From assembly GCA_050747745.1 (NCBI GenBank), contig JBOGKM010000103.1:1-64000 (forward strand): a DNA stretch of 64,000 nt, in the 5' to 3' direction. Origin of the DNA: SCQP01 sp050747745. Lineage in GTDB: Bacteria; Acidobacteriota; Terriglobia; Terriglobales; SCQP01. Of this stretch, positions 28,364-36,083 are shown piece by piece (position 1 is the stretch's first letter; each line of letters opens with the position of its first letter). A program made the translations under genes and the position numbers. The notes beneath the pieces are model-generated. The model did not search any database. It had not been told where the DNA came from and saw only the letters and a list, made by a program, of their open reading frames with translations.

Positions 28364-31162
28364 CTAGTCGAGGGCGCCGCGCAATTGGAACCCCGCCCAG
28401 TAGTAGGGGTGAGCATAGCGGCGCCGCATTTCAAGTTGCGCCGCATGCACCGCTTCGCCCAGCGGCCGGGCGTTGCCCGCGTGCAGGCGTTCCAGAAATT
28501 CGGCGTTGACGTGGTCGCCCGCGTCCCAGAGCGTGGCCACCACCGCGCGGGCACCGGCGGAAAGGAAGGCGCGAGGCAGGCGGATGCTTTCATCGCCGCG
28601 CGAGAGATCGCCGAGCGCGACGCCCTGGCCGGTAAGCACCACCAGATCGGCGGCCAGCCGCAGGTTGTGGATGTCGACCACGTTGAGCCAGCCGTCGCTC
28701 AACTTGAGCGCGTTCAGGTTGGGATTGGACTGCGCGCGGGCGCCGGCGGCAATGAAGATGCGGGCGCTGGTGGCGGCCTGCTGGCGCACGGCTTCCGCCG
28801 TCACCCCGGCGCCGGCGAGCAGGCTGGCCCCGGAGGCGGCCAGGCATCGTGTCTGTTCCGGCGCCAGTCCGGCTTCGGCAACGATCGCCAGATGCGTGCG
28901 ATGTGGGCTGGGCGGCTGGCGGCGGGCGTGCACCCAGGCGGCGGTGCTGGGCGCGCAGGCGATGCGCACGCGGGACAGCAGCGGACCGTGCTCATCCTGC
29001 AGCGCCGAAAACGGCACCGCGTGCAGCATGCCGTGGGGCACGATCACCAGCTGCGGCGCTTCCAGCCAGGCCGCCAGCGGCGCCAGCAAGAGCTGATAGA
29101 GCAGGCGCAACTGGCTCTCGACGGCGCGCAGCAAGGCCGCGCCCTGGCCATGGAAACTGCCTCCGGCGGCGACCCCGGGGCTGACTTGCAGCCGGAACAG
29201 GCGCAGCGCGCCTTCCACCGCGGAGCGCGGAGCGGGTAAAGACACCAGCCGCAGCTCCCGCGCGTTGCCGGCGATGGCCACGTAACCTGCTCCGCAGGGG
29301 AAATACTCCACCAGCGCCGCAGGGCCCAACACGGCGGCAGCTTCTTCCCAGCGCACCTGGGCTTCCGGTTCCAGCACTCCCAGATGCTCGTCGCCCAGAG
29401 CGCGCGTGGCCCGCAGCAGTTGCTGCTCGCGGTTCTGGATGGTTTGCAGCACCTGCTCCACGCCTCGCGGCGCGGGGACGGCGGCCTGATCGCTGTTCAG
29501 TTGCCGGTAGTACCAGTTCAGTTCCTCGCGCAGCCGGTTGATCTCGTAGACCACGCGGCTGCCCTCGCCCCGCGCGGTGATGGCGCCGAAACCGCCGGCG
29601 GTCACCTGCGCCAGCGCCCGCGATTTGGCGCGCTCGATCAGGCGCCAGACCGCTTCCGGCGACGGCGCAGACGCGCGGCTGCGCAGCGCCACCGCGCGCT
29701 GGTAGATCTGGCTCTTGTCGCGCAGCAGGGAGATGCGCAGTTCGTCAAAATTGATCTGGCCGCGCATGCTCTCGAGCGCGTTCATGGCGTCCTCATACGC
29801 GGCCAGGGCGGCCGCGGGCTCGCCCTGCGCTTCCGCCAGCTCTCCCGCCAGCATCTGCGCCTGGGCCACCAGCCAGGGAGCGTAGAGCGGCGCCAGCGTT
29901 TGCTGTGCCTGCCGCAGCGCCGCTTCCGCGCCTTCGCGGTCGCGCGCCTGCAGGCACGCCTGGCCCAGCAGAATGCCCGCATAGATGGCCTTGGTGGAGG
30001 CGCCGCGCTGCTCGAACACCGTGCCGGCCCGGCGCGCCAGCGCCATGGCCTCAAAATACCGTCCCAGGCGCAACAGCACCACGGCGCGATAGAGGTGCGT
30101 CATCTGCACCCAGAAATCGTTGCTGGCGGCGGCGAAGGCTTCTTCGGAGCGCTCCAGCAACTCCAGCGCGGCGCCATCATGACCCAGAAATTGCTCTGCC
30201 ACCGCCATGTTCGCCAGTGCTTTGCCTTGCTCGTAGGGTTGCCCCTGCGCTTGAAACTGCTCCCAGGCATCATGGGCGAGCTGCAGTGCGTCCTCGTACA
30301 GATTGAGTTCGATGCACACGTCAGCCTCGTCCAGGTCGCACAGGGCGCGGTGCAGCTTATCCTGGCTGGCGTTGGCGGTGGCGCGCGCCTGGTCCAGGGC
30401 GCGTATCGCCTTGACATTTTGCCCGCGCAGAAAGTACAGGTAGCCGATGTTGTAGTCGGCCTGTGCGGCCAGGCCTGGCATGGCCTGGGCCAGAGCATAG
30501 TCGCGGGCTTCGCGGTAGGCCTGCTCGGCCTCATCGAAGCGGGCGAGGTTGATGAGAATGACCGCGCGCGTGACCCGGATGGCGGCCCAGGCCTCCTGAT
30601 CCTCCACGCCGGAGAGCGCATCCAGGCCGGCTTGCGCGCGCTCGATCGCCTCCAGCGCCTTGGCGAACTGATCCTGCCGGAACCAGACGCTGGCCAGGTT
30701 GATGTCCAACCGCGCCAGGCGATGGTGGTCGCCGGCACGCTCGAAGCAAGCGCGGGCTTGCTCCGCTGCCGCCAGGCTGCCGGCGTGATCGCCTAGCATG
30801 GCCAGCGGATGCAGCAGCGAACTCCAGGTGCGGCCGCACTCGACGTCGCCGGCAAAACCGGCCAGGGCGGCGCGGTATTGCGCCACCGCCTGGGCATAAT
30901 CGCCGCCCAGAAAGGCGAGATTGCCCCGCGCGCGCTCGGCCAGCGCAACTGCCTCCGCGCCGTCGCTGGCGCGCGCCCAGCGCAGGAGTTGCTCCGCGGC
31001 CGGGATCCACGACGCCGGTTCCTGCCGTCCTGCCTGGACCAGCAATTCGGCCAGTTGGGCAAACACATCCAGCCCCGGCGGCCCGTTTTGTTCGCAATAG
31101 GACGCCCACGCGCCCGCTTCGGTCAGCAGGCGCAAGTCAAGTGTGGGAGCGGAGGAAGCCAT
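28364..31162 (-). CDS. TPR-repeat protein with C-terminal CHAT domain (catalytic residues lost)
   Basis: A 932-residue cytoplasmic protein. Residues 20-560 form helical TPR-like repeats (for example AQADYNIGYLYFLRGQNVKA and EAEQAYREARDYALAQAMPG), followed by a linker helix region and a CHAT domain from about 640. The CHAT ending is clear: LSDGWLNVVDIHNLRLAADL, PRAFLSAGARAVVATLWDAG and HPYYWAGFQL. CHAT peptidases use a His in an HxATHG-like motif and a Cys in an LSACETG-like motif. Here these read FIAAGA (about 803-808) and LTGQGVA (about 843-849), so both are missing. It probably acts as a binding scaffold and not a protease. It follows the metallophosphoesterase gene by 49 bp. Confidence 0.85.
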   Translation of the reverse strand: MASSAPTLDLRLLTEAGAWASYCEQNGPPGLDVFAQLAELLVQAGRQEPASWIPAAEQLLRWARASDGAEAVALAERARGNLAFLGGDYAQAVAQYRAALAGFAGDVECGRTWSSLLHPLAMLGDHAGSLAAAEQARACFERAGDHHRLARLDINLASVWFRQDQFAKALEAIERAQAGLDALSGVEDQEAWAAIRVTRAVILINLARFDEAEQAYREARDYALAQAMPGLAAQADYNIGYLYFLRGQNVKAIRALDQARATANASQDKLHRALCDLDEADVCIELNLYEDALQLAHDAWEQFQAQGQPYEQGKALANMAVAEQFLGHDGAALELLERSEEAFAAASNDFWVQMTHLYRAVVLLRLGRYFEAMALARRAGTVFEQRGASTKAIYAGILLGQACLQARDREGAEAALRQAQQTLAPLYAPWLVAQAQMLAGELAEAQGEPAAALAAYEDAMNALESMRGQINFDELRISLLRDKSQIYQRAVALRSRASAPSPEAVWRLIERAKSRALAQVTAGGFGAITARGEGSRVVYEINRLREELNWYYRQLNSDQAAVPAPRGVEQVLQTIQNREQQLLRATRALGDEHLGVLEPEAQVRWEEAAAVLGPAALVEYFPCGAGYVAIAGNARELRLVSLPAPRSAVEGALRLFRLQVSPGVAAGGSFHGQGAALLRAVESQLRLLYQLLLAPLAAWLEAPQLVIVPHGMLHAVPFSALQDEHGPLLSRVRIACAPSTAAWVHARRQPPSPHRTHLAIVAEAGLAPEQTRCLAASGASLLAGAGVTAEAVRQQAATSARIFIAAGARAQSNPNLNALKLSDGWLNVVDIHNLRLAADLVVLTGQGVALGDLSRGDESIRLPRAFLSAGARAVVATLWDAGDHVNAEFLERLHAGNARPLGEAVHAAQLEMRRRYAHPYYWAGFQLRGALD

Positions 31163-31211
31163 GGCTGGCCACGCGGCGGTCAGGGCTAGGATACTATAGC
31201 GGCCTGTACGC

Positions 31212-31979
31212 CTAACGTCCCAGCGCCAGACGTTGCGCCAATCGCTGCGGCAGACCGGCGTCGAGAATGCGCCTTTGCGTCTGCGCCACGTCGTAGGGCA
31301 CGCGCCGGAACTCCACCGTCGCTGCCGCCGTGTCGTAGATCGCAAATGCCGCACGCCAATCGCCGTCGCGCGGCTGGCCCACCGAGCCGGGATTGAGCAG
31401 ATAACGCGCATCGGCGCGCAGGTTCAGAAGTACGCTCTGAGGATTGCGGGGTGCGGGCGCGCCGGGCATGGCGGCGGCGGCGGCGCCGGCCAGCGGAGTA
31501 ATCTGCTCATCAGCGAGGATAAAACCGCCCTGGATGTGGGAGTGCCCGTACCAGTGCATCAGCGAACTGGTGGCAGCAAAGGTGGCTGCCGCCTGCACCG
31601 GTTGCAGCAGGTATTCATCCTCGTCAAGCGGCGAGCCATGCACCAGGCTGCAACCATCCCATTCCAACGGCCCGGCGGGCAGTGCCTGCAGCCACTGCAA
31701 GTGCTCGGGACTGAGTTGTTGATGCGTCCACAGCGCCGCCGCCGCCGCCACCGCGTTGAAGCCCTGCACGCCGTCCAGCGAGGCACAGGCGCGGTCGTGG
31801 TTGCCGCGGATCACCAGTGGCGTGTGCGCCTTCACCCAGGCGCTGGTATCGTTGGGGCTCGCGCCGTAGCCTACAATGTCGCCCAGGCAGATGCTGGTAT
31901 CGCAGGCGCCTGCTGCGGCTTCCACCGCCTCCAGCGCCTCCCCGTTGGCATGCACGTCACTGTAGATGAGAACCCGCAT
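31212..31979 (-). CDS. Calcineurin-like metallophosphoesterase (YfcE/MJ0936 type)
   Basis: A two-metal phosphoesterase of 255 residues. All family motifs are present in order: SDVHAN (D-x-H), CLGDIVGYG (GD), RGNHDRA (GNHD), SLVHGSP and YGHSHIQGG (GHxH). Substrates in this family range from cyclic phosphodiesters to phosphoproteins, and none can be assigned. It lies 45 bp downstream of lpxD and 49 bp upstream of the TPR-CHAT gene, all on the same strand, so it may be part of the same transcript. Confidence 0.88.
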   Translation of the reverse strand: MRVLIYSDVHANGEALEAVEAAAGACDTSICLGDIVGYGASPNDTSAWVKAHTPLVIRGNHDRACASLDGVQGFNAVAAAAALWTHQQLSPEHLQWLQALPAGPLEWDGCSLVHGSPLDEDEYLLQPVQAAATFAATSSLMHWYGHSHIQGGFILADEQITPLAGAAAAAMPGAPAPRNPQSVLLNLRADARYLLNPGSVGQPRDGDWRAAFAIYDTAAATVEFRRVPYDVAQTQRRILDAGLPQRLAQRLALGR

Positions 31980-32024
31980 CGCGAAGGCTCTATATCATCA
32001 CACTCCATCGCAGGGCACAACCAC

Positions 32025-33059
32025 TCAGTCGTGCCGGCGGCCTTGCAGCCGCCCCACCGCGGCGCGCAACTCGCGCAACTCTCGCTTCATGTCCGCCAGC
32101 CGCGGCAGCGCCGCCGTACTGCGTAACCAGCGCGCATGCTCGAAGGCGGGTGAGCCGCTGTACATCCTGCCGCCTTCCAGATCGCCGTGCGTGCCGCTCT
32201 GGGCGGTGATGATGGCGCCGCGGCCGATGGTGCAATGGCCCGCTACGCCTACCTGGCCGGCCAGCACCGCGCCGGCTTCAATGCGGGTGCTGCCTGCCAG
32301 CCCGACCTGAGCGCACAGCAGGACGTTCTCTCCAATCTGGCAGTTGTGCGCGATCTGGGTTAAATTGTCCACCTTGACGCCGCGCTCCAAGCGCGTGGTC
32401 TCTAGACTGGCTCGATCCACGCAACTGTTCGCCTGGATTTCCACGCCATCGCCGATCACCACTGTTCCCACCTGGGGAATCTTGATGTGGCTGCCATCCG
32501 CCGCGGCGGCAAAACCAAAACCATCCCCGCCCAGCACCACCCCCGGCTGCAGGATCACATCCTCCCCGAGAACGGTGCCTTCGCGTATGACCACATGCGC
32601 ATGCGCCAGCAAGCGTGCTCCTACAATCACGCGCGGATAGAGCACCGCGTGGGCGTGGATGACCGCATCCGTGCCAATGCGGCAGCCTTCGCCAATCACC
32701 GCAAAGGGACCCACATACGCCCCCTCGCCGAGCTCGGCGCTGGGATGTATGCTGGCGCGCGGGTCAATACCGGGTTGCGGCCTCCAGGGCGGGCGCAACA
32801 ACCCGACTGCGAGCGCCACCGCCTGCGCCGGCTGAGGCGAGCGCAGCAGCGATGGACCGTCGGCAGAGCTCGGATAGTGTTCCGCCACCAGCAGTGCCCC
32901 GGCACGGGTGGCCAGCGCCGCGGGGCGGCGTTGAGCATCCAGGACAAAGCTCAGATCGTGCGCTTCGGCAGCCTCCAGACTGGCAATGCCGCGGATATCG
33001 CGCCCGGCCTCCCCCTCCCAGCTGCAGTCCAGTTGCCGCGCCAGCTCATCGAGGCGCAT
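32025..33059 (-). CDS. lpxD: UDP-3-O-acylglucosamine N-acyltransferase LpxD
   Basis: LpxD adds the second acyl chain in lipid A synthesis. From ATG 33059 the product has 344 residues: an N-terminal uridine-binding domain (MRLDELARQLDC), then a left-handed beta-helix built of hexapeptides (IDPRASIHPSAELGEGAYVG and on), with GGDGFGFA and the catalytic His in QIAHNCQIGENVLL. The C-terminal helix is about 35 residues. It is direct evidence for a lipid A-bearing outer membrane. The rest of the lipid A cluster (lpxA, fabZ) is not adjacent. The upstream gene overlaps its start by 14 bp. Confidence 0.95.
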   Translation of the reverse strand: MRLDELARQLDCSWEGEAGRDIRGIASLEAAEAHDLSFVLDAQRRPAALATRAGALLVAEHYPSSADGPSLLRSPQPAQAVALAVGLLRPPWRPQPGIDPRASIHPSAELGEGAYVGPFAVIGEGCRIGTDAVIHAHAVLYPRVIVGARLLAHAHVVIREGTVLGEDVILQPGVVLGGDGFGFAAAADGSHIKIPQVGTVVIGDGVEIQANSCVDRASLETTRLERGVKVDNLTQIAHNCQIGENVLLCAQVGLAGSTRIEAGAVLAGQVGVAGHCTIGRGAIITAQSGTHGDLEGGRMYSGSPAFEHARWLRSTAALPRLADMKRELRELRAAVGRLQGRRHD

Positions 33060-33588
33060 TGGCCGGCCCTCCGGGCAGGTTGAGGCTGGAAGCGGGATCG
33101 AACAATCCAAACTGAAGCTCGGGCGCGGGCATCGAACGGCGGCGGTGCGCGGGCCGCAACACCTCGACCACGCTCAAATGCAACAACGCCGGGCGCGGTA
33201 CGTGTACCCGCTGCCAGGGGCAGCCGGAAAAGAGTGGAGTTAATTCCACTCCCACCTCCAGCCGCAGCAGGTCCGAGGCCAGGATGCCGTCCAGCACCTG
33301 CCGGTCGCGCGTGCGGCAGCGCACCTGTACGCCGGGCAGGCGCACGGCGCCGCGGGCAGGCGGCAAGGCAAGCGCAGCGGCGGCATCGAGGTTGGAAACG
33401 AAATAGACCGCCTGCACCTGGGCGGGATCGAGCCGCACCAACTGTCCCTGGGGGAGCAGAATCTCCCAAGCTTGCGTGTCCGCCAGCACCGCCGGGTCGA
33501 CAACGCCGGCCAGCCAGCGTTCGGCGCTGGCCAAAGCGCCGTGGGCAAGCAGCCGGAGGACAACTTTCTTGCGGGCGGCCGGGTTCAT
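33046..33588 (-). CDS. Hypothetical protein upstream of lpxD
   Basis: A 180-residue product with no recognised enzyme motif. The N-terminal pattern (KKVVLRLLAHGALASAERWL, then LPQGQLVRLDPAQVQAVYFV) resembles a small beta-rich domain that recurs in Acidobacteria and Deltaproteobacteria proteins (KVVxRxxxG ... KAVYFVxDL), from memory. A more hydrophilic C-terminal half follows. ATG 33588 is preferred because the resemblance begins there; ATG 33627 would add 13 residues, and neither has a clear ribosome binding site. The last 14 bp overlap lpxD, which suggests coupling. It is divergent from the recombinase gene. Confidence 0.6.
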   Translation of the reverse strand: MNPAARKKVVLRLLAHGALASAERWLAGVVDPAVLADTQAWEILLPQGQLVRLDPAQVQAVYFVSNLDAAAALALPPARGAVRLPGVQVRCRTRDRQVLDGILASDLLRLEVGVELTPLFSGCPWQRVHVPRPALLHLSVVEVLRPAHRRRSMPAPELQFGLFDPASSLNLPGGPANAPR

Positions 33589-33708
33589 GAGCGCTGCACC
33601 GGGAGAAGCAATTACGGCTGGCACCATGCTGCCAACTCTAGTATGATTCCATCTGAATCGGGCTGGTTTTAATCTTAAGTCATTCTGGTTCAGTGGTTTG
33701 GAGGAGGC

Positions 33709-34611
33709 GTGGAAAACAACACCGGCTGGCAGTCGGCCGTGAACGATTTTTTGGATTGGGCGCGGGTGGAAAAGGGATTGGCGGTCAATAGCTTAGCCTC
33801 CTATGGACGCGATCTGGGTCATTTTTCTGCCTGGTGCCGGCAGCACCAACTGGAACCAGCTCGGTGCAGCCGCGGCGATTTGCAGGCTTACTTGCTGGCG
33901 CTCCACCGCCTGGGATTGGGGGCGCGCAGCAGCGCCCGGCGACTGGTGGCGATCCGGAACCTCTTCGGTTACCTGGTGCGGGAAGGCCGCCTGGCCGGCG
34001 ATCCGAGCGAGGATCTGCGCGGTCCGGCCTGGGGTCGGCCCATTCCCGAAGTCCTGGGGCGGGAGCAGATGCAGGCGCTGCTGACCGCAGCGGACCCCAG
34101 CCAGGCGCGCACCGCCCAGGAACGCGCGCTGCGGTTAAGAGATTGCGCTTGCCTGCACCTACTGTATGGCTGCGGGTTGCGCGCCAGCGAGCTAGTGCGG
34201 CTGCGGCGTGGCGATGTGGACCAGAGCGCGGGCATCCTGCGCTGCCAGGGCAAAGGGGACAAGCAACGCTTGGTTCCCGTGAACCGGCGAGCGCTGGCGG
34301 CGCTGGCGGCGTACGGGGCGGCGCCGGCGCGGACGGCGGGCGAGTGGTTGTTTCCCGGCAGGCGCGGAGGCGCACTGACCCGGCAAGCACTCTGGCAGCG
34401 GCTGCGCTGCTGGGGCGTCGCCGCCGGCCTGCATGTGTACCCGCATCGCTTGCGGCACAGTTTTGCCACCCATCTGCTGGAGGGCGGAGCCGATCTGCGC
34501 AGCTTGCAGGCGTTGCTCGGCCACGCCGACATCCAGACCACGCAGATCTACACCCACGTCGCGACGGCGCGTTTGCAGGAAATCTACCGCGCGCATCATC
34601 CCCGCGCCTGA
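33709..34611 (+). CDS. xerD: Tyrosine recombinase XerD/XerC-like
   Basis: Site-specific recombinase that resolves chromosome dimers, 300 residues. The N-terminal core-binding (SAM-like) domain spans about 10-95. The catalytic domain shows Arg in YGCGLRASELVRL, the Lys region in CQGKGDKQRLVPV, HxxR in YPHRLRHSFATHL, His in LLGHADIQTTQ and the nucleophile Tyr in IYTHVATARL. The ending resembles XerD more than XerC, so the symbol is tentative. The start is GTG 33709 with a strong GGAGGAGG just upstream. No dif-like site was identified. Confidence 0.88.
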   Translation: MENNTGWQSAVNDFLDWARVEKGLAVNSLASYGRDLGHFSAWCRQHQLEPARCSRGDLQAYLLALHRLGLGARSSARRLVAIRNLFGYLVREGRLAGDPSEDLRGPAWGRPIPEVLGREQMQALLTAADPSQARTAQERALRLRDCACLHLLYGCGLRASELVRLRRGDVDQSAGILRCQGKGDKQRLVPVNRRALAALAAYGAAPARTAGEWLFPGRRGGALTRQALWQRLRCWGVAAGLHVYPHRLRHSFATHLLEGGADLRSLQALLGHADIQTTQIYTHVATARLQEIYRAHHPRA

Positions 34612-34618
34612 CTCCGCC

Positions 34619-36034
34619 ATGGCCGACTACACGTTCCTTCTCTCCGCCCGCTTGAGTCAGGATCAGCAATTGGCGCTGGAGATCCTGCAAAGCGCTTGCC
34701 GCCGCCAGACGCTAAATCTGTATCTGTGCGGGGGCAGCATGCGCGATCTGCTCACTGGACAAACGGTGCGGCTGCTGAGCTGCACCACCGAGGGCGACCC
34801 GCTGGCGCTGCAGTCCAGTCTGGCCGCGGCTGGCGCCGAGCGCATCAGCTGGCGTCAGGAGGCCGCTGCGCTCTCGTTCAGCCTGCGCGCCTGCCGGCTG
34901 AGGGTGCAGGCGGCGCACGGCAGCCACGGCGCCGCCGGCGCCAGCATTCACGAGGATTTGCGCCGGCGCGGCCTGACGTTGAATTCGGTGGGGCTATCGC
35001 TCAACTCCGGATCTTTCGGGCTGCCGCTCGATCCGGCCAACGGCGCCGCCGATATCGAGCAGCGACTGATCCGCATGAACCATCCCTATGTGTTCCTCGA
35101 CGATCCGGTGACCGCGCTACGCGCGGTGCGGCTGCGCGCGCGCCTGGGATTCAGCGTCGAGGAGCGTACGCTGGCGCGCATGGAGGCGGCGCGGGAAGGC
35201 GACTACCTGGAGCACGCCACCCCCGCCGCGCGTGGCCAGGAATGGGAGGCGATCGCTTATGAACCAGATCCGGCCGCGGTGCTGGCGGCGCTGGAAAAGG
35301 AACAGTGGCTGGCGGCAGGGTTTGGCGCCGGGGTCCGTACCAGCAAAATGGATATGGCCAACCTGACCCGGCTCACCGCCGCGGTGGAATCGTGGGAACA
35401 GTTGGGCATGAGCATTGACGTCGGCCTGCTCGCCATGCCGATGCTGCTGGCGCACCTGCCCGCCGGCGATCAGGCGCGTTTGGCGCAGTGGCTTCCCAGC
35501 CGTCATCTCGCCACCGGATGGAAGAAGGTGATCAGCGAGGCCGAGGCGCTGAGCAAGCGGCTGCTGGCACTCGACGGCGGCGGTGCCGGTTGGTTGCGTG
35601 CGGCCAAGGAAATCATTGAAAAAAGCTCGTGTGAAGCAGTGGTCTACGCCAGCCTGGCGGCGCCGCTCAGGGCAGCCAAAAAGCTGCGCGATTTTCATGC
35701 TCTGGCCCTGGAGCAGCGGCAAAAGTTACCCCTCGGGGTATTGCGCGGACTGGGCATGGCGCCGCGTTCGCTGCAGGCAGAAACGTTGTTGCGGCCCTGG
35801 TACCGGCGCTTGCTGGCGGGCGAGGCGCTGAGCGAGGCGGAGCTAAGCGAAGGCGTGCGCCAAGCGGCGCTGGCGCTGCGGCCGGTTGTAGCAACGGCTC
35901 CCCCGGAACCGGAGCCACGCCGGCCAGCGCGAGCGCCCAAATCGGTTGCGGCCAAAACCGGCGGACCAGCCTCCGCCCGCAACACCAAATCGGCCGCACG
36001 CTCCAAAGCCAAAGCCCGCGGCAAACGCAAGTAA
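34619..36034 (+). CDS. tRNA nucleotidyltransferase (CCA/poly(A) polymerase)-like protein, probably inactive
   Basis: A 471-residue protein with the layout of the class II nucleotidyltransferase head. It has LYLCGGSMRDLLTGQ (residues 35-48), then EDLRRRGLTLNSVGLSL, LPLDPANGAADIEQRLIRMN and FLDDPVTALRAVRLRARLGF, all matching the family in order. The two metal-binding aspartates that should follow the GGxxRD motif are Leu52 and Ser54, and the usual RRDFTIN is RRRGLTLN. A normal catalytic reaction is therefore unlikely. The C-terminus is Lys/Ala-rich (KAKARGKRK). ATG 34619 is 7 bp after the recombinase gene; dnaE follows after 49 bp. Confidence 0.75.
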   Translation: MADYTFLLSARLSQDQQLALEILQSACRRQTLNLYLCGGSMRDLLTGQTVRLLSCTTEGDPLALQSSLAAAGAERISWRQEAAALSFSLRACRLRVQAAHGSHGAAGASIHEDLRRRGLTLNSVGLSLNSGSFGLPLDPANGAADIEQRLIRMNHPYVFLDDPVTALRAVRLRARLGFSVEERTLARMEAAREGDYLEHATPAARGQEWEAIAYEPDPAAVLAALEKEQWLAAGFGAGVRTSKMDMANLTRLTAAVESWEQLGMSIDVGLLAMPMLLAHLPAGDQARLAQWLPSRHLATGWKKVISEAEALSKRLLALDGGGAGWLRAAKEIIEKSSCEAVVYASLAAPLRAAKKLRDFHALALEQRQKLPLGVLRGLGMAPRSLQAETLLRPWYRRLLAGEALSEAELSEGVRQAALALRPVVATAPPEPEPRRPARAPKSVAAKTGGPASARNTKSAARSKAKARGKRK

Positions 36035-36083
36035 GGCACGGCTGGCATCCAGCAGCGGCGGATTCTATAATGCAAGTGGCCGC

